A program made the translations under genes and the position numbers. The notes under the pieces were generated by a model. It worked only from the letters and a program-made list of their open reading frames with translations, made no database searches and had not been told where the DNA came from. Positions 39,748 to 39,820 of a stretch of DNA of 39,820 nucleotides are shown one piece after another. The stretch is from a virus, in IMG/VR virus record IMGVR_UViG_3300047560_001061, positions 1-39,820 of that record. The stretch is one strand, 5' to 3'. The stretch's first letter is position 1, and every line of letters begins with the position of its first letter.

Positions 39748-39820
39748 ATGTCCGCAAATATGCCAGATATCCAGGACATAGAAGTTATCTTCGATATTGG
39801 AGATACCAAAATAATAGAAT
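39748..39820 (+). CDS. Possible gene start at the right edge (partial)
   Basis: An ATG at 39748 opens a frame to the window end reading MSANMPDIQDIEVIFDIGDT and onward, acidic and protein-like. A competing open frame starts at 39741 but is rich in Arg/Tyr/Trp and less typical. Neither has a Shine-Dalgarno. Too short to identify. Confidence 0.35.
   Translation, partial: MSANMPDIQDIEVIFDIGDTKIIE

Noticed and set aside
1-39820. tRNA genes, CRISPR arrays, insertion sequences, integrase or attachment sites
   Set aside because: No cloverleaf, spaced repeats, transposase or recombinase signatures were seen in reading; absence by eye is not a formal search.

Overview
The window is a stretch of a tailed double-stranded DNA phage genome (Caudoviricetes) and reads as a long-tailed siphovirus. 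It contains a portal, an HK97-type prohead protease, an HK97-fold-like major capsid protein, a set of head-tail joining proteins, a tail tube protein, two tail assembly chaperones, a 2115-residue tape measure protein and large tail-tip proteins. There is no contractile sheath gene. Base composition is AT-leaning. Nine genes have a start codon 6-9 bases downstream of a TATAAT-like -10 element, which predicts leaderless mRNAs. That trait is common in Actinobacteria, so I infer an AT-leaning, probably aquatic, actinobacterial host. The host is an inference from start architecture and protein style, not a demonstrated fact.

Layout, read right to left because almost everything is on the minus strand. 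(a) 38.85-39.82 kb: a holin-like membrane protein on the minus strand and, on the plus strand, a CxxCxxCC (YkgJ-type) protein and the start of another possible gene. (b) 36.5-38.6 kb: a lysis and fibre area. A plus-strand NlpC/P60 lipoprotein lysin with a structured leader lies between two copies of a minus-strand pair (a ~125-residue protein plus a tiny companion) and a short fibre protein. (c) 28.3-35.9 kb: fibre genes, namely a small beta-domain protein, a repeat fibre, a collagen-like fibre and two paralogous Tyr/Thr/Ser/Gly-repeat proteins. (d) 25.6-28.3 kb: two paralogous proteins with a dUTPase-like signature, a small unknown between them, and a glycosyltransferase. (e) 22.4-25.5 kb: a large LamG-like protein. 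(f) 12.7-22.4 kb: a small unknown, portal, protease with an apparent nested scaffold gene, capsid, two small paralogous proteins, four head-tail joining proteins, tail tube and chaperones. (g) 1-12.7 kb: tape measure, tail-tip proteins and a gene cut by the left edge.

The genes work together as one virion assembly and host-recognition programme. The portal nucleates the prohead, the protease/scaffold and capsid build it, and the connectors close it. The tube polymerises around the chaperone-coated tape measure, and tip proteins and fibres cap the tail. Transcription is divided into short units by extended -10 promoters (TGnTATAAT-like) and hairpin terminators. The clearest terminators follow the capsid gene, the tail tube gene and the first fibre gene. 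No terminase, integrase, replication gene, tRNA or CRISPR was recognised here.

The most interesting signals are: the family of predicted leaderless promoters; replacement of the usual chaperone frameshift by a duplicated gene; an in-frame internal start with a near-perfect Shine-Dalgarno giving a scaffold from the protease gene; the paired dUTPase-like proteins among the fibre genes; the twin Tyr/Thr/Gly-repeat fibres; and a promoter-hairpin-U-tract unit that looks like a small RNA.
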